From Pseudaquabacterium sp043779845 (GTDB taxonomy: Bacteria > Pseudomonadota > Gammaproteobacteria > Burkholderiales > Burkholderiaceae_C), in NCBI GenBank assembly GCA_043779845.1, contig JAYWDK010000171.1:1-14708 (forward strand): a DNA stretch of 14,708 bases. Reading direction: 5' to 3'. The notes beneath the pieces are model-generated. The model had not been told where the DNA came from. It saw only the letters and a list, made by a program, of their open reading frames with translations, and made no database searches. Positions 7,791-14,708 of the stretch are shown in pieces; the first letter of the stretch is position 1, and the number at the start of each line of letters is the position of its first letter. Made by a program: the position numbers and the translations under genes.

Positions 7791-7830
7791 GGTGGCTAGC
7801 GAAGGCCTGGCCGCGATACAAGCGGACAGG

Positions 7831-7852
7831 CTGAGCTCGCGCAGCGGCCCCC
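7831..7852 (+). repeat. 22-base direct repeat, copy 2
   Basis: This is an exact copy of 7758-7779, placed 34 bases ahead of the YeeE/YedE start. It may mark a short tandem duplication or a dispersed intergenic repeat of this genome. Confidence 0.85.
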
Positions 7853-7886
7853 ACCCCACGTACCCCACCCCGTACACTGCGCCGCC

Positions 7887-8360
7887 ATGCAAAACGCATT
7901 TTTCCCCCTGGGCTGGGCCCACTACCTGGCCGGCGGCGGCCTGATCGGCGCCGGCGTGGCGCTGCTGTTCGTGCTCACTGGCCGCGTAGGCGGCATGAGC
8001 ACGGTGTTTTCGTCGACCTGGTCTTACGTCTCACGCTCGGCGTTTTTCCAGCAAGCGCGTTTTGTTGACAGCCGCGCCTGGCGCCTGGTGTATGCCCTGG
8101 GCCTGGTGCTGGGCGCCGGGCTGTGGTGGGCGTGGCTGGGGCCCAGCACGGCACTGGGCACCGGCGTGCCGGTGTGGCGTTTGCTGCTGGGTGGCTTGCT
8201 GGTGGGCTACGGCGCGCGGCTGGCCAACGGCTGCACCTCCGGCCACGGCATCTGCGGGCTGGGCTCGCTGCAATGGCCGTCGCTGGTGGCGGTGCTGACC
8301 TTCATGGCCACCGCCTTCATCACCGCCAACGTCGTGTTGGCCTTGACGGGAGCCCACTGA
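7887..8360 (+). CDS. YeeE/YedE family membrane protein (first half of a pair), probable sulfur-compound transporter
   Basis: This 157-residue inner-membrane protein has about four to five hydrophobic segments. The family signature NGCTSGHGICGLG is present (114-126), with Cys116 and Cys123; in YeeE/YedE proteins such cysteines line the path for thiosulfate or related sulfur species. It is half the length of full YeeE, and the second half is encoded by the next gene, starting one base after this stop, so the two probably assemble as one transporter. No Shine-Dalgarno site is obvious before the ATG, and a short GC-rich leader with a 22-base repeat precedes it. Substrate is inferred from the family, and no rhodanese or other sulfur enzyme gene is nearby to confirm it. 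Confidence 0.82.
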   Translation: MQNAFFPLGWAHYLAGGGLIGAGVALLFVLTGRVGGMSTVFSSTWSYVSRSAFFQQARFVDSRAWRLVYALGLVLGAGLWWAWLGPSTALGTGVPVWRLLLGGLLVGYGARLANGCTSGHGICGLGSLQWPSLVAVLTFMATAFITANVVLALTGAH

Positions 8361-8361
8361 C

Positions 8362-8793
8362 ATGGCCGCCTACTTGATGACGCCAAAGCGCACCGTGGCC
8401 GTGCTGGCAGCAGGCATGTTGTTTGGCTTTGGCCTGGCGCTGTCCAGCATGGTGCGGCCCGAGGTGGTGCTGTCGTTTTTGCAGTTCCGTGACTGGGGGT
8501 TGATGCTGGTGATGGGCGGCGCGATGGGCGTGACCTTGCTGGCCTACCGCTACGCGCCGCGCCGCCTGAAAGCGCCGGTGCTAGGCGATAGATTTGGACA
8601 ACACCAGGCCGTTCTCAACCGCGACACCGTGCTGGGCTCGGCCATTTTTGGCATCGGCTGGGGCTTGAGCGGTGTGTGCCCCGGCCCCGCGATTGCCGGC
8701 CTGGGCACCGGCAACTTGGCACTGCTGTGGGCGCTGGCGGGCATCGTGGCCGGCGCCGGCTTGCACGGCTGGCGGGCCGGGCGGCAGGCTTAG
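8362..8793 (+). CDS. YeeE/YedE-like (DUF6691-type) membrane protein, second half of the pair
   Basis: This 143-residue protein has about four membrane segments. GWGLSGVCPGPA (99-110) with Cys106 is the counterpart of the cysteine signature in the partner protein. The ATG follows the partner's TGA by one base and has GGGAG (8348-8352) as its ribosome site within the partner's last codons, so the two are co-transcribed and probably translationally coupled. The two-gene arrangement of short YeeE/YedE subunits is common in proteobacteria. It likely takes up or exports a sulfur compound together with the first subunit; which one cannot be read from the sequence. The unit ends at a strong GC hairpin (8810-8837). 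Confidence 0.8.
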   Translation: MAAYLMTPKRTVAVLAAGMLFGFGLALSSMVRPEVVLSFLQFRDWGLMLVMGGAMGVTLLAYRYAPRRLKAPVLGDRFGQHQAVLNRDTVLGSAIFGIGWGLSGVCPGPAIAGLGTGNLALLWALAGIVAGAGLHGWRAGRQA

Positions 8794-8809
8794 CCGGGTT
8801 GATCTCGAA

Positions 8810-8837
8810 GGGGCGCCGCTCGCGCCGGCGGCGCCCC
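8810..8837 (+). terminator. Perfect 10-base GC stem-loop after the YeeE/YedE pair
   Basis: GGGGCGCCGC (8810-8819) pairs perfectly with GCGGCGCCCC (8828-8837) around an 8-base loop, 16 bases after the stop. No T-run follows, so it may stop transcription weakly or protect the mRNA 3' end. Confidence 0.5.
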
Positions 8838-8888
8838 CGCCCGACGCCGTGAGCCCAGCACCCAAAGTGAGCGGCATCGAGTGACTGC

Positions 8889-9312
8889 AGCGTTACGAGA
8901 TGCGGCCCATCGTGGGCCACGTCCAAGATTGAGCAGCGAGCACGCGAGCGCCACGCCGTGGAGCAGCAGGCGTACGAGGCCAAGTGCGACAAGCGTCAAG
9001 GCCAGCGCGATGAAGGCAAGAAGCCGCGTGGGCCAGACCCGCAGTCACCGTCAAGCGAGCCCAAAGCCAGTGACCAAGTCAACCGCACCGACGAAAAGTC
9101 GCGCATCATGCCGACCTCGCGCGGGGGCTTCGAGCAAGGCGACAACCCGCAGGCAGCAATCGATACCCAGACGATGCTGGGGTGGCGGTGCGCGTCTCGC
9201 AGGCGCCCAACGACAAGCGCGAGGGCGAGCGCTGTACGGACTGCGCAAGCAGACGGTGGAGCCGGTGTTCGGGATCATCAAGCGCGTGATGGGTTGGCGC
9301 CCGATGAGCTAG
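8889..9312 (+). pseudogene. Decayed IS1182-family transposase fragment
   Basis: Three reading frames carry consecutive pieces of an IS1182-type DDE transposase. One frame (from about 8925) reads KIEQRARERHAVEQQAYEAK, a basic proline-rich linker, and then a DQVNRTDEKSRIM...GGFEQGDNPQAAIDTQTML segment. Near 9179-9181 a base has been lost (CTGGGG where CTGGTGG is expected), and the next frame continues VAVRVSQAPNDK. A third frame gives GRALYGLRKQTVEPVFGIIK (from 9223), the conserved C-terminal block with the catalytic Glu region, ending at a TAG after GWRPMS. Roughly 100 codons between the QAPNDK and GRALY blocks are missing, and the C-terminus is cut short. No terminal inverted repeats were recognised. 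The left edge is uncertain. It cannot make a working transposase. Confidence 0.75.
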
Positions 9313-9431
9313 GGGATGAACAGCACCAGACAAACCGCTAGCCTGCACGGGCGAATCGGCAGCATCTTGATGCGGGCCGGCGACCACCAATCCCCTGCCG
9401 CAAAAGGCGGCGCCTGGACCAGGAGTGCACC

Positions 9432-9995
9432 ATGAGTTTGATGTTGCTGTTTTGCCCGCTGCGCCGCGTGCCTTGCACCGTGCTGTGCCTGCTTGGCCTG
9501 GCCGGCGCCACCGCTCAGGCGGCCACGATGACTGCCGAAGTCAGCCCAGCGGGGCCGTCCTGGCAGGCGCAACTGACGGTGATCAATGACGGCGCGCCGT
9601 CGTTGATCGGCCATTTCACGCTGTACTTTGACGAAACCCTGTTCTCGGATCTGGCCTTGCTGCAATCGCCGGCCGGCTGGGACAGCGTGCTGGTGCAGCC
9701 CGATACCGCGATCCCCGCGCCCGGGTTACTGGACGCGCTGGTATTGCCAAACACGCTGCCACTGGGATTGGGCCAGTCGCAAGGCGGCTTCGCCGTGCAG
9801 TTTGCTTACAGCGGCATCGGCGCGCCGGCCAGCTTGCGCTACGAGATCGTCGATGAGCAATTCAATGTGCTGTTCCAGGGGCTCACCACGCCGGTGCCCG
9901 AGCCCGGTGCCTGGCAGCTGGGCCTGCTAGGCGGGGTCGCGCTACTGGGCTGGCGCGCCCGGTCTGCATCCCGCGTTGCCGGAGCCACGTCATGA
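9432..9995 (+). CDS. PEP-CTERM sorting-domain surface protein
   Basis: This 187-residue exported protein has an N-terminal signal peptide (hydrophobic core VLCLLGLAGA, likely cleavage after AQA at 30) and a beta-rich central region. The C-terminal sorting signal is VPEPGAW (155-161), a hydrophobic helix LGLLGGVALLGW and a basic tail RARSASR. This tripartite signal is the PEP-CTERM tag, recognised by a membrane exosortase (XrtA/EpsH type) that must be encoded elsewhere in the genome. The start has a good ribosome site, AGGAG (9421-9425). The stop overlaps the ATG of the next gene as ATGA, so the two proteins are probably made together. The mature domain, about 125 residues, shows no family I can name; its pattern (FTLYFDETLFSDLAL, SPAGWDSVLV) resembles other small PEP-CTERM proteins. 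Related proteins are linked to exopolysaccharide and floc formation, but a role here is inference. Confidence 0.85.
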   Translation: MSLMLLFCPLRRVPCTVLCLLGLAGATAQAATMTAEVSPAGPSWQAQLTVINDGAPSLIGHFTLYFDETLFSDLALLQSPAGWDSVLVQPDTAIPAPGLLDALVLPNTLPLGLGQSQGGFAVQFAYSGIGAPASLRYEIVDEQFNVLFQGLTTPVPEPGAWQLGLLGGVALLGWRARSASRVAGATS

Positions 9996-12058
9996 GCGCC
10001 CCAAGGCTGGCCGGGGCCGGGCGCTGGCGGGTCGCCGCCCGCGCCACCTTGGCTACGCTGGTCGCCGCGACGGCGGTTTTGGCTGGCTGCGGTGGCGGCA
10101 CTGGGGACGCGGGCGCGATGGCGACAGCCGCAGCCCAGGCCCAGCAGGTACCCGATAGGCAAGCCCTGTTGGCGGCGCCGACCACCAACCCGTCGGTCAC
10201 CGCGCTGAGCAAGGTGGCTGAGCGGCGAACCGGCCGCACCGTCTTCGAGTACGACTTCCGCATCACGGTGCACAACGGCAGCGTTGCACAAACCGGCCTG
10301 AAAGCCCAGCTCAGTGGCGCCGGCCCCGGCACCACCGTGGTGGACGGCACGGTGCTGGTGGGCAATCTGGCGGCCGACGCCAGCACCACGCCCACCGACA
10401 CCATCACACTGCGGCTGGATCGCAGCGTGGCCTTCCAGCCCGCGTTGCTGGTGTGGCAGTTCAGCCAGACGGGCCCCGTGCCGGCCAGTTTGACGCTGGA
10501 TATGGCGCAGCGGGTGGTGGGTGCCGGCACGCCGCTGGCGCTGCTGCCGGGCGCGCGGGACGCCGCCGGCACAGCCATCACGCCGCCGCCGGCCCTGGGC
10601 TACCAGATCGTGCTGCCGGCCAGCGGCACCAGCGGCACCGTGCCCAGCGTCGTCAACGGCCAAGTCGTCACCGGGGCCGACACCCGGGGCAGCTTTGACG
10701 TGCGCGCCAGCCTGGCCGGCACCAGCTTGCAGGCCAGCGCCCACTTCACTGTCATCCAGGGCGGCGCGCAATCGGCCAATGCCGGGCTGTACAGCACCTT
10801 GTCGGCCGCGCAAAGCACGGTGCAACGCCAGCTCAAGCTGGCCGCCGATGCCCAGCAGCGCGGTGACGCCCCCGCGCTGGCGGCCGCCGCCGCAGCCATT
10901 GCCAGCGCCGGCGCCAGCGTGGACGGGGTGAAGATGTCGTACAGCACCGCCTACGCGCCCGATCTGGGCTTTGTGCCTGACACCGCCAAGCTGGACGCCA
11001 ACGGCATCCACGCCGTGGCGGCCGATGCTGGCTACGGCACTGCCACGGCGCAAATGCGCAGCAAGCTGGCCCAGTTGACGCAATTTTTGAACCAGGCACC
11101 CGGCACCGACGCGGCCGACGTGGCGGCGCTGGTGCAGTTCCAGGCCGATCTGGCCGCCATGGCCGCCACCTTGCGGTCACCGGCCGCCCGGCCCAGCGTG
11201 TACGGCGTGGTGCAGCACGGTGATGCCGTCAGCGATCTGCTGGCCAAAGACATGCCGGCGCTGCTCAAGGCGCTGGCCGCGCGCACCCAGGTGCACGCCC
11301 AGTTGGGCCTGTCGCCCCTGGCGAATGGGACGAACGGGACGAACGCGGCAGGGCCCCGCACAGCGTTGGCGGTGGCCAACGCCCGCCTCGGCACTGGCAC
11401 TGGCACTGGCACTGGCACTGGCGGCAACATCACCGACGGCGCGATCAGCGGGGTGATCGGCAAGCTGGGCCCGATCGGCGAGTTGGTGGTGGCCATTTAT
11501 GGCGATTACCTCGACCAGATCGAAAACATGATCATCCTGATGACCATCAATCACCTGCTCGATGCCCTGCTGCCGCAAAGCATCAGCATCCAGGGCGTGT
11601 TGTCGGGTGCTGCGCTGCTCGGGCCTTACGCCTACCACTACCCCGACAGCTATATCGATCTGGACGGCATCTCACTGGCAGCGGCGCAGAACGCCGATGT
11701 CTACCTGATCGGCGGTGCGGCGGTCAATGCGGTGCGCGAGGCCATCGCCCAGCGGCCCGCTGGCGGTGAAATCAGCATCCAGGGTGTTTTTGATCTGCTG
11801 GACCGCATTGCCACCATCCTGAGCACAGCCTACAAAGCGGCGCACCAGCAGCCGGCCTACGTGATCACCAACAGTTTTTCCGAGAACTTTGGCTGCCTGC
11901 CCAGCCTGTCGGACTTCTGCATCGAGATGCATTACCCAAATGGCTTTGAGAACGTCTCGGGCGGCTCGGTGAGCTTCACGGTGCTGATGCTGATCCGCAG
12001 CAATGGCCCCCGGCCGCAGTACGGCACCAAGGTGTTTGCGTTTGCGCCGGGCACATGA
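9992..12058 (+). CDS. Large lipoprotein of unknown function, coupled to the PEP-CTERM gene
   Basis: This 688-residue protein has a lipoprotein signal: basic N-terminus, hydrophobic stretch and lipobox LAGC with Cys33. Gly at +2 suggests outer-membrane location. Residues about 55-160 look like a beta-sandwich domain found in many bacterial surface proteins (FEYDFRITVHNGS, TTVVDGTVLVGNL, TDTITLRLDRSVAFQPALLVWQF). About 165-260 may be a second Ig-like domain, and about 265-440 is Ala-rich and helical. A linker with NGTNGTN and (Gly-Thr)5 follows, encoded by five GGCACT units. The C-terminal third (about 475-688) contains hydrophobic helices (ELVVAIYGDYLDQIENMIILM) and a cysteine pair, Cys635 and Cys643, that could form a disulfide. 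The ATG overlaps the previous stop (ATGA) and has GGAG at 9981-9984. I do not recognise the C-terminal region and assign no function; partnership with the PEP-CTERM protein is inferred from the overlap. Confidence 0.8.
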   Translation: MSAPRLAGAGRWRVAARATLATLVAATAVLAGCGGGTGDAGAMATAAAQAQQVPDRQALLAAPTTNPSVTALSKVAERRTGRTVFEYDFRITVHNGSVAQTGLKAQLSGAGPGTTVVDGTVLVGNLAADASTTPTDTITLRLDRSVAFQPALLVWQFSQTGPVPASLTLDMAQRVVGAGTPLALLPGARDAAGTAITPPPALGYQIVLPASGTSGTVPSVVNGQVVTGADTRGSFDVRASLAGTSLQASAHFTVIQGGAQSANAGLYSTLSAAQSTVQRQLKLAADAQQRGDAPALAAAAAAIASAGASVDGVKMSYSTAYAPDLGFVPDTAKLDANGIHAVAADAGYGTATAQMRSKLAQLTQFLNQAPGTDAADVAALVQFQADLAAMAATLRSPAARPSVYGVVQHGDAVSDLLAKDMPALLKALAARTQVHAQLGLSPLANGTNGTNAAGPRTALAVANARLGTGTGTGTGTGGNITDGAISGVIGKLGPIGELVVAIYGDYLDQIENMIILMTINHLLDALLPQSISIQGVLSGAALLGPYAYHYPDSYIDLDGISLAAAQNADVYLIGGAAVNAVREAIAQRPAGGEISIQGVFDLLDRIATILSTAYKAAHQQPAYVITNSFSENFGCLPSLSDFCIEMHYPNGFENVSGGSVSFTVLMLIRSNGPRPQYGTKVFAFAPGT
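11390..11419 (+). repeat. Five tandem GGCACT hexanucleotide units
   Basis: Five perfect copies of GGCACT encode (Gly-Thr)5 in the lipoprotein linker. Because the unit is six bases, slippage would lengthen or shorten the linker by two residues without breaking the frame. Confidence 0.9.
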
Positions 12059-12115
12059 GCGAGGCCCCGGTGCCTGTCCATCGGCGGGCGCCAGAGCCGC
12101 CCATCCGCAGGCCAC

Positions 12116-13351
12116 TCACTCGCGCGCCAGGTCCATCAGCAGCCGCGTGCTGAGGTACAGGCGCGGCACGATGGCGTCGATCTCGATGTACTCATCGCGG
12201 GCGTGGTAGCCCCAGCCGGGCAGGCCCAGGCTTTCGAGCACGGCGGCTTTGCCCGATTGGTTGGCCCAACCGGCATCGGTGCCGCCACCAGTGCCGGGGT
12301 GGATGGACAGTGGCTTGCCGCCAAGTTCAGCCTGGATGGCCTGCGCTCTTTTGGCCAGCGCCAGGGTGCGCTCGCCGCCCACGAAGGGCGGGCGCCCAAC
12401 CCGCAGCGTGAACTGCACGTCAGTCTCGGGCACACGCTTGCTCTGAGCGGCCTTGGCTTGAAGCGCGGCCAGCAGCGCGTCGCCGGCGCCTGCGGCGGTG
12501 AGGCGCACGTCGGCGCCGGCCTCGGCCTGGTCGGGGATTTGGTTGCGCACGTTGCCTGATTTCACCGTGGTCCAGTTGAGCTGGGCGCCGGGGATGCCAG
12601 TGGCGATGTCGGCCGTCTGCAACATCTGGTGTGAGGCCTCCAGCAGCGCGTTGCGGCCCAGCTGTGGCGCGGCGCCCGCATGCGCGCTGCGGCCCTTGAC
12701 CACCATCTTGACCTCGCCCACGCCGGCCGCCGAGAGCAGCACGCCCGGGTCCATGGCCACCGTGGGCTCATAGGACAGCACCACGTCGTGCTCGGCGCCG
12801 AGCCTGGCAATGGCCTCGGCCGATCCAGCCGAACCGGACTCTTCATCGCCGTTGAACAACACTGTGAGCTGGGCGTAGTCGCGCCAACCCGCATCACGCA
12901 AGATCGTCAGCGCGTGCAGGATCACCGCCATGCCGCCTTTGTCGTCGGCAATGCCGGGGCCATACAGGCGGTTGCCGTCTTGCTTGATGGGCTGGCTGGC
13001 CAGCGTGCCGGGCCAGTAAACCGTGTCCATGTGAGCGATCAGCATCAGCCGGCGCGCGCCCGTGCCCTGGGCGCTCGCCACCAACACATCGGCGTTGCCA
13101 GCGCTGGCCTTGCGGCGCTCTACCTGCAAGCCCAGCGCCTTGAGGCGGCCCTCGGCGTAGTCGGCCATCTTGCCCAGACCGGGCGCGTCCATCGTGCCCG
13201 ATTCGATGGCCACCATGTCCTTGAGCGACTGGATCACCGCCGGCTCGGCGGCGCGGGCGGCGGCCAGCAATTGGGCGTCGGGCGCGGCCCAAGTGGCCAG
13301 GCTGGCGATGCAAAGGGCGGCGGGCAAAGCGAGCCGGAGCGGGTTTTTCAT
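12116..13351 (-). CDS. Secreted M20 glutamate carboxypeptidase (carboxypeptidase G2-like)
   Basis: This 411-residue zinc metallopeptidase of family M20 closely follows Pseudomonas carboxypeptidase G2, which removes C-terminal glutamate from folates and related compounds in the periplasm. A signal peptide is clear (MKNPLRLALPAALCIASLATWA, cleavage near residue 22). Active-site residues all appear: HMDTVY with metal ligand His107 and Asp109, GIADDKGG with bridging Asp136, GDEES with catalytic Glu170 and ligand Glu171, SYEPT with Glu195, and GYHARDEY with His383. These align with His112, Asp114, Asp141, Glu175, Glu176, Glu200 and His385 of CPG2. The dimerisation lid contains SAHAGAAP with His224. 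GAAGG lies 9 bases before the ATG. It is 84 bases downstream of the EamA transporter gene on the same strand and converges with the lipoprotein gene. Family and catalysis are firm; the natural substrate may be folate, another glutamyl compound or a peptide. Confidence 0.9.
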   Translation of the reverse strand: MKNPLRLALPAALCIASLATWAAPDAQLLAAARAAEPAVIQSLKDMVAIESGTMDAPGLGKMADYAEGRLKALGLQVERRKASAGNADVLVASAQGTGARRLMLIAHMDTVYWPGTLASQPIKQDGNRLYGPGIADDKGGMAVILHALTILRDAGWRDYAQLTVLFNGDEESGSAGSAEAIARLGAEHDVVLSYEPTVAMDPGVLLSAAGVGEVKMVVKGRSAHAGAAPQLGRNALLEASHQMLQTADIATGIPGAQLNWTTVKSGNVRNQIPDQAEAGADVRLTAAGAGDALLAALQAKAAQSKRVPETDVQFTLRVGRPPFVGGERTLALAKRAQAIQAELGGKPLSIHPGTGGGTDAGWANQSGKAAVLESLGLPGWGYHARDEYIEIDAIVPRLYLSTRLLMDLARE

Positions 13352-13435
13352 GGGAGAGCGCCTTCGGGTTCGTCGGAAGGCGGCCAGTCTGCCGCAGGCC
13401 GGCGCCCGGCGCGCCTCGGGGAAGCCCTGGCCCCG

Positions 13436-14389
13436 TCAGTGGCCGCGGGTGCCCAACCAGGTGCCACCCAGCACGCCGGCCAGGCCCACGCCGTGCCAGA
13501 CGGTGAGCGGCTCGCCCAGCACGCCCACGGCAAATACCATGCCGAAGATGGGCACCCAGTAGGCATACAGCGCGGTGCGGGCCACGCCCAACGTGGTCAG
13601 CGCGCGGTTCCACACCAACGCGCCCACCGCGCTGGCCAACAGGCCCGACAGCACCAGCAATACCACCAGGCCGAGGGTGACCTGGGCCAGATCAGGCAGC
13701 GCTTGATGAGGGTGCAGCGCCGCTTGTGCAAACTGATGCACCAGCAACAGCGCCGTGCCCAGCGTGAAGACCACCGCGCTGACCACCGCCGAATCAAACT
13801 GGCGCGCCAGGCGCTGCACCAGCACCCCACCGATCACCCAGGTGAACACCGAGCCCAGCACCAGCCAATCGCCCAGGCCGCCGCCGCCCAGCGCGGCACC
13901 CGGGCGGTGCAGCACCACCGCCGCCACGCCGCCAAATCCCAGCACCACGCCGGCCAGCCGGGCGGGGGTGAGCCGGTCGCCCAGCCACAGCGCGGCCACC
14001 AGCGCCGACACCAGCGGGTTGAGCGAGATGATCAGCGCCGCGTTGGACGCGGCCGTGCGCTGCACGCCCAGCGTGAACGTGATCTGGTTCAGGTAGACCA
14101 TCAGCACCGCGCAGGTCAGCAGCAGCCCGGCCTGGCGCCGGTCAGGCCGTGGCATGGGCAGGCCACGCCAACGCACCACGGCCCACAGCGCCAGCGTGGC
14201 CACCAACATGCGCAGCACCGACACCAGCATCGGGTCAAAACGCTCGATCAGCAGTTTGACAACCGACAGGTTGCCGCCCCACACGGCCATGGTGGCCAGC
14301 AGCATCAGGCGCATGCCACCGCCGGGCCCGGATGGCGTGGCCGGCGCGTCGCCAGCGGCCAGGCCAAGCCGCGCGCCCGCGCCGCTCAT
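13436..14389 (-). CDS. EamA-domain (DMT superfamily) membrane transporter
   Basis: This 317-residue inner-membrane protein has about ten hydrophobic segments arranged as two EamA repeats, the usual drug/metabolite transporter layout. Segments such as MAVWGGNLSVVKLLI, NAALIISLNPLVSALVAAL and YAYWVPIFGMVFAVGVLGEPLT are typical, the last carrying the family's conserved Pro and GE near the end of repeat two. I chose the ATG at 14389 because it overlaps the TGA of the upstream aldolase gene (ATGA); a GTG at 14404 would add five residues. The overlap implies co-expression with the aldolase, so a sugar acid or a breakdown product is a reasonable substrate guess, but EamA proteins range from amino-acid and metabolite exporters to permeases and the substrate cannot be read from sequence. 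Confidence 0.85.
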   Translation of the reverse strand: MSGAGARLGLAAGDAPATPSGPGGGMRLMLLATMAVWGGNLSVVKLLIERFDPMLVSVLRMLVATLALWAVVRWRGLPMPRPDRRQAGLLLTCAVLMVYLNQITFTLGVQRTAASNAALIISLNPLVSALVAALWLGDRLTPARLAGVVLGFGGVAAVVLHRPGAALGGGGLGDWLVLGSVFTWVIGGVLVQRLARQFDSAVVSAVVFTLGTALLLVHQFAQAALHPHQALPDLAQVTLGLVVLLVLSGLLASAVGALVWNRALTTLGVARTALYAYWVPIFGMVFAVGVLGEPLTVWHGVGLAGVLGGTWLGTRGH

Positions 14390-14708
14390 GCCCCAGCGTG
14401 CCACGCGGCGGCAAAACGCCGGGCTTGCACCGCCACCTCGGCCGCCGTCATGCCGGGCTTGTACAGCGCCGACCCCATGCCAAAACCGGTCGCTCCAGCG
14501 GCGCGATAGGCGGCCATGTTGTCGGGCGTGATGCCGCCCACGGGCAGCATCAAAGTGCCCAAGGGCAGCACGGCGCGCAAGGCCTTGAGCACCGGCGGGG
14601 CCATCAACTCGGCAGGGAACAGCTTGATCCCGTGAGCACCGGCAGCCAGCGCGGCAAACGCCTCGGTGGGCGTGGCCACGCCGGGCAGGCAGACCAGGCC
14701 ACGCTCGC
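14386..14708 (-). CDS. dgoA: 2-dehydro-3-deoxy-6-phosphogalactonate aldolase, truncated by the window edge
   Basis: This class I aldolase of the KHG/KDPG family cleaves 2-dehydro-3-deoxy-6-phosphogalactonate to pyruvate and glyceraldehyde 3-phosphate in galactonate breakdown. Only the C-terminal 106 codons are present; the open frame continues to the window end, so the start lies outside. Visible features are CLPGVATPTEAFAAL, GIKLFPAEL with the Schiff-base lysine (codon 14623-14625), LPVGGITPDNM and GMGSALYKPGM. The GSALYKPG segment resembles DgoA (GSDLYRAG in E. coli) more than Eda, which is why I favour DgoA over the Entner-Doudoroff KDPG aldolase. Its stop overlaps the start of the transporter gene. 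Other galactonate genes (kinase, dehydratase) may lie beyond the edge. Confidence 0.82.
   Translation of the reverse strand, partial: ERGLVCLPGVATPTEAFAALAAGAHGIKLFPAELMAPPVLKALRAVLPLGTLMLPVGGITPDNMAAYRAAGATGFGMGSALYKPGMTAAEVAVQARRFAAAWHAGA

Larger units (their letters stand above)
8794..9431. other. Gene-free stretch holding an insertion-sequence remnant
   Basis: Between the YeeE/YedE unit and the PEP-CTERM gene there is no intact gene. The stretch holds the GC hairpin at 8810-8837 and the transposase remnant to 9312. The last 119 bases should contain the promoter for the PEP-CTERM unit, but no convincing -35/-10 or sigma-54 (-24/-12) site was seen. Confidence 0.7.

Noticed and set aside
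12059..12115. A possible terminator between the convergent lipoprotein and peptidase genes
   Set aside because: Only a short 5-base stem can be drawn and there is no T-run on either strand.
12680..14509. A 609-codon plus-strand open frame across the peptidase and transporter genes
   Set aside because: It spans two real minus-strand genes and gives a Gln/His/Arg-rich product typical of a shadow frame.

Overview
The window is GC-rich and densely coded, and the protein sequences point to a betaproteobacterium, most likely Burkholderiales and perhaps Comamonadaceae. The indications are a long adenosylcobalamin-dependent ribonucleotide reductase, a MatB-type malonyl-CoA synthetase, a paired short YeeE/YedE transporter, a PEP-CTERM surface protein and an uvrD-like LexA box. 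That placement is inference from protein character; there is no rRNA or marker gene here. No tRNA, rRNA, CRISPR array or prophage was seen.

Layout. 1-755 (+) is the 3' part of a malonyl-CoA synthetase gene (matB), followed by a small cysteine-rich CWC-type protein (860-1120, +). Convergent to these is nrdJ (1187-5380, -), a class II ribonucleotide reductase interrupted by a 379-residue LAGLIDADG intein (3275-4411). The intein sits immediately before the cysteine that should carry the catalytic thiyl radical, so no active reductase exists until it splices. nrdJ diverges from a UvrD/Rep-like helicase gene (5587-7761, +). The intergenic region holds a LexA-like box resembling the uvrD SOS operator and, just upstream of the helicase start, a hairpin followed by seven T's that looks like an intrinsic terminator or attenuator.

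7887-8793 (+) holds two short YeeE/YedE membrane proteins separated by one base, ending in a strong GC hairpin. 8794-9431 has no intact gene; it contains a decayed IS1182-family transposase fragment. 9432-12058 (+) is a two-gene unit with an ATGA overlap: a small PEP-CTERM protein (exosortase substrate) and a 688-residue lipoprotein of unknown function with a (Gly-Thr)5 hexanucleotide repeat.

The right end is on the minus strand: the 3' part of a DgoA-type 2-dehydro-3-deoxy-6-phosphogalactonate aldolase gene, an EamA/DMT transporter overlapping it by ATGA, and a secreted M20 glutamate carboxypeptidase (CPG2-like) with all metal ligands present.

The most notable points are the intein at the radical cysteine of NrdJ, the combined LexA box and leader terminator between two DNA-metabolism genes, and the uncharacterised PEP-CTERM/lipoprotein pair. 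There is no clear evidence for a wholly new multi-gene system; the PEP-CTERM/lipoprotein pair is the best candidate for undescribed function.
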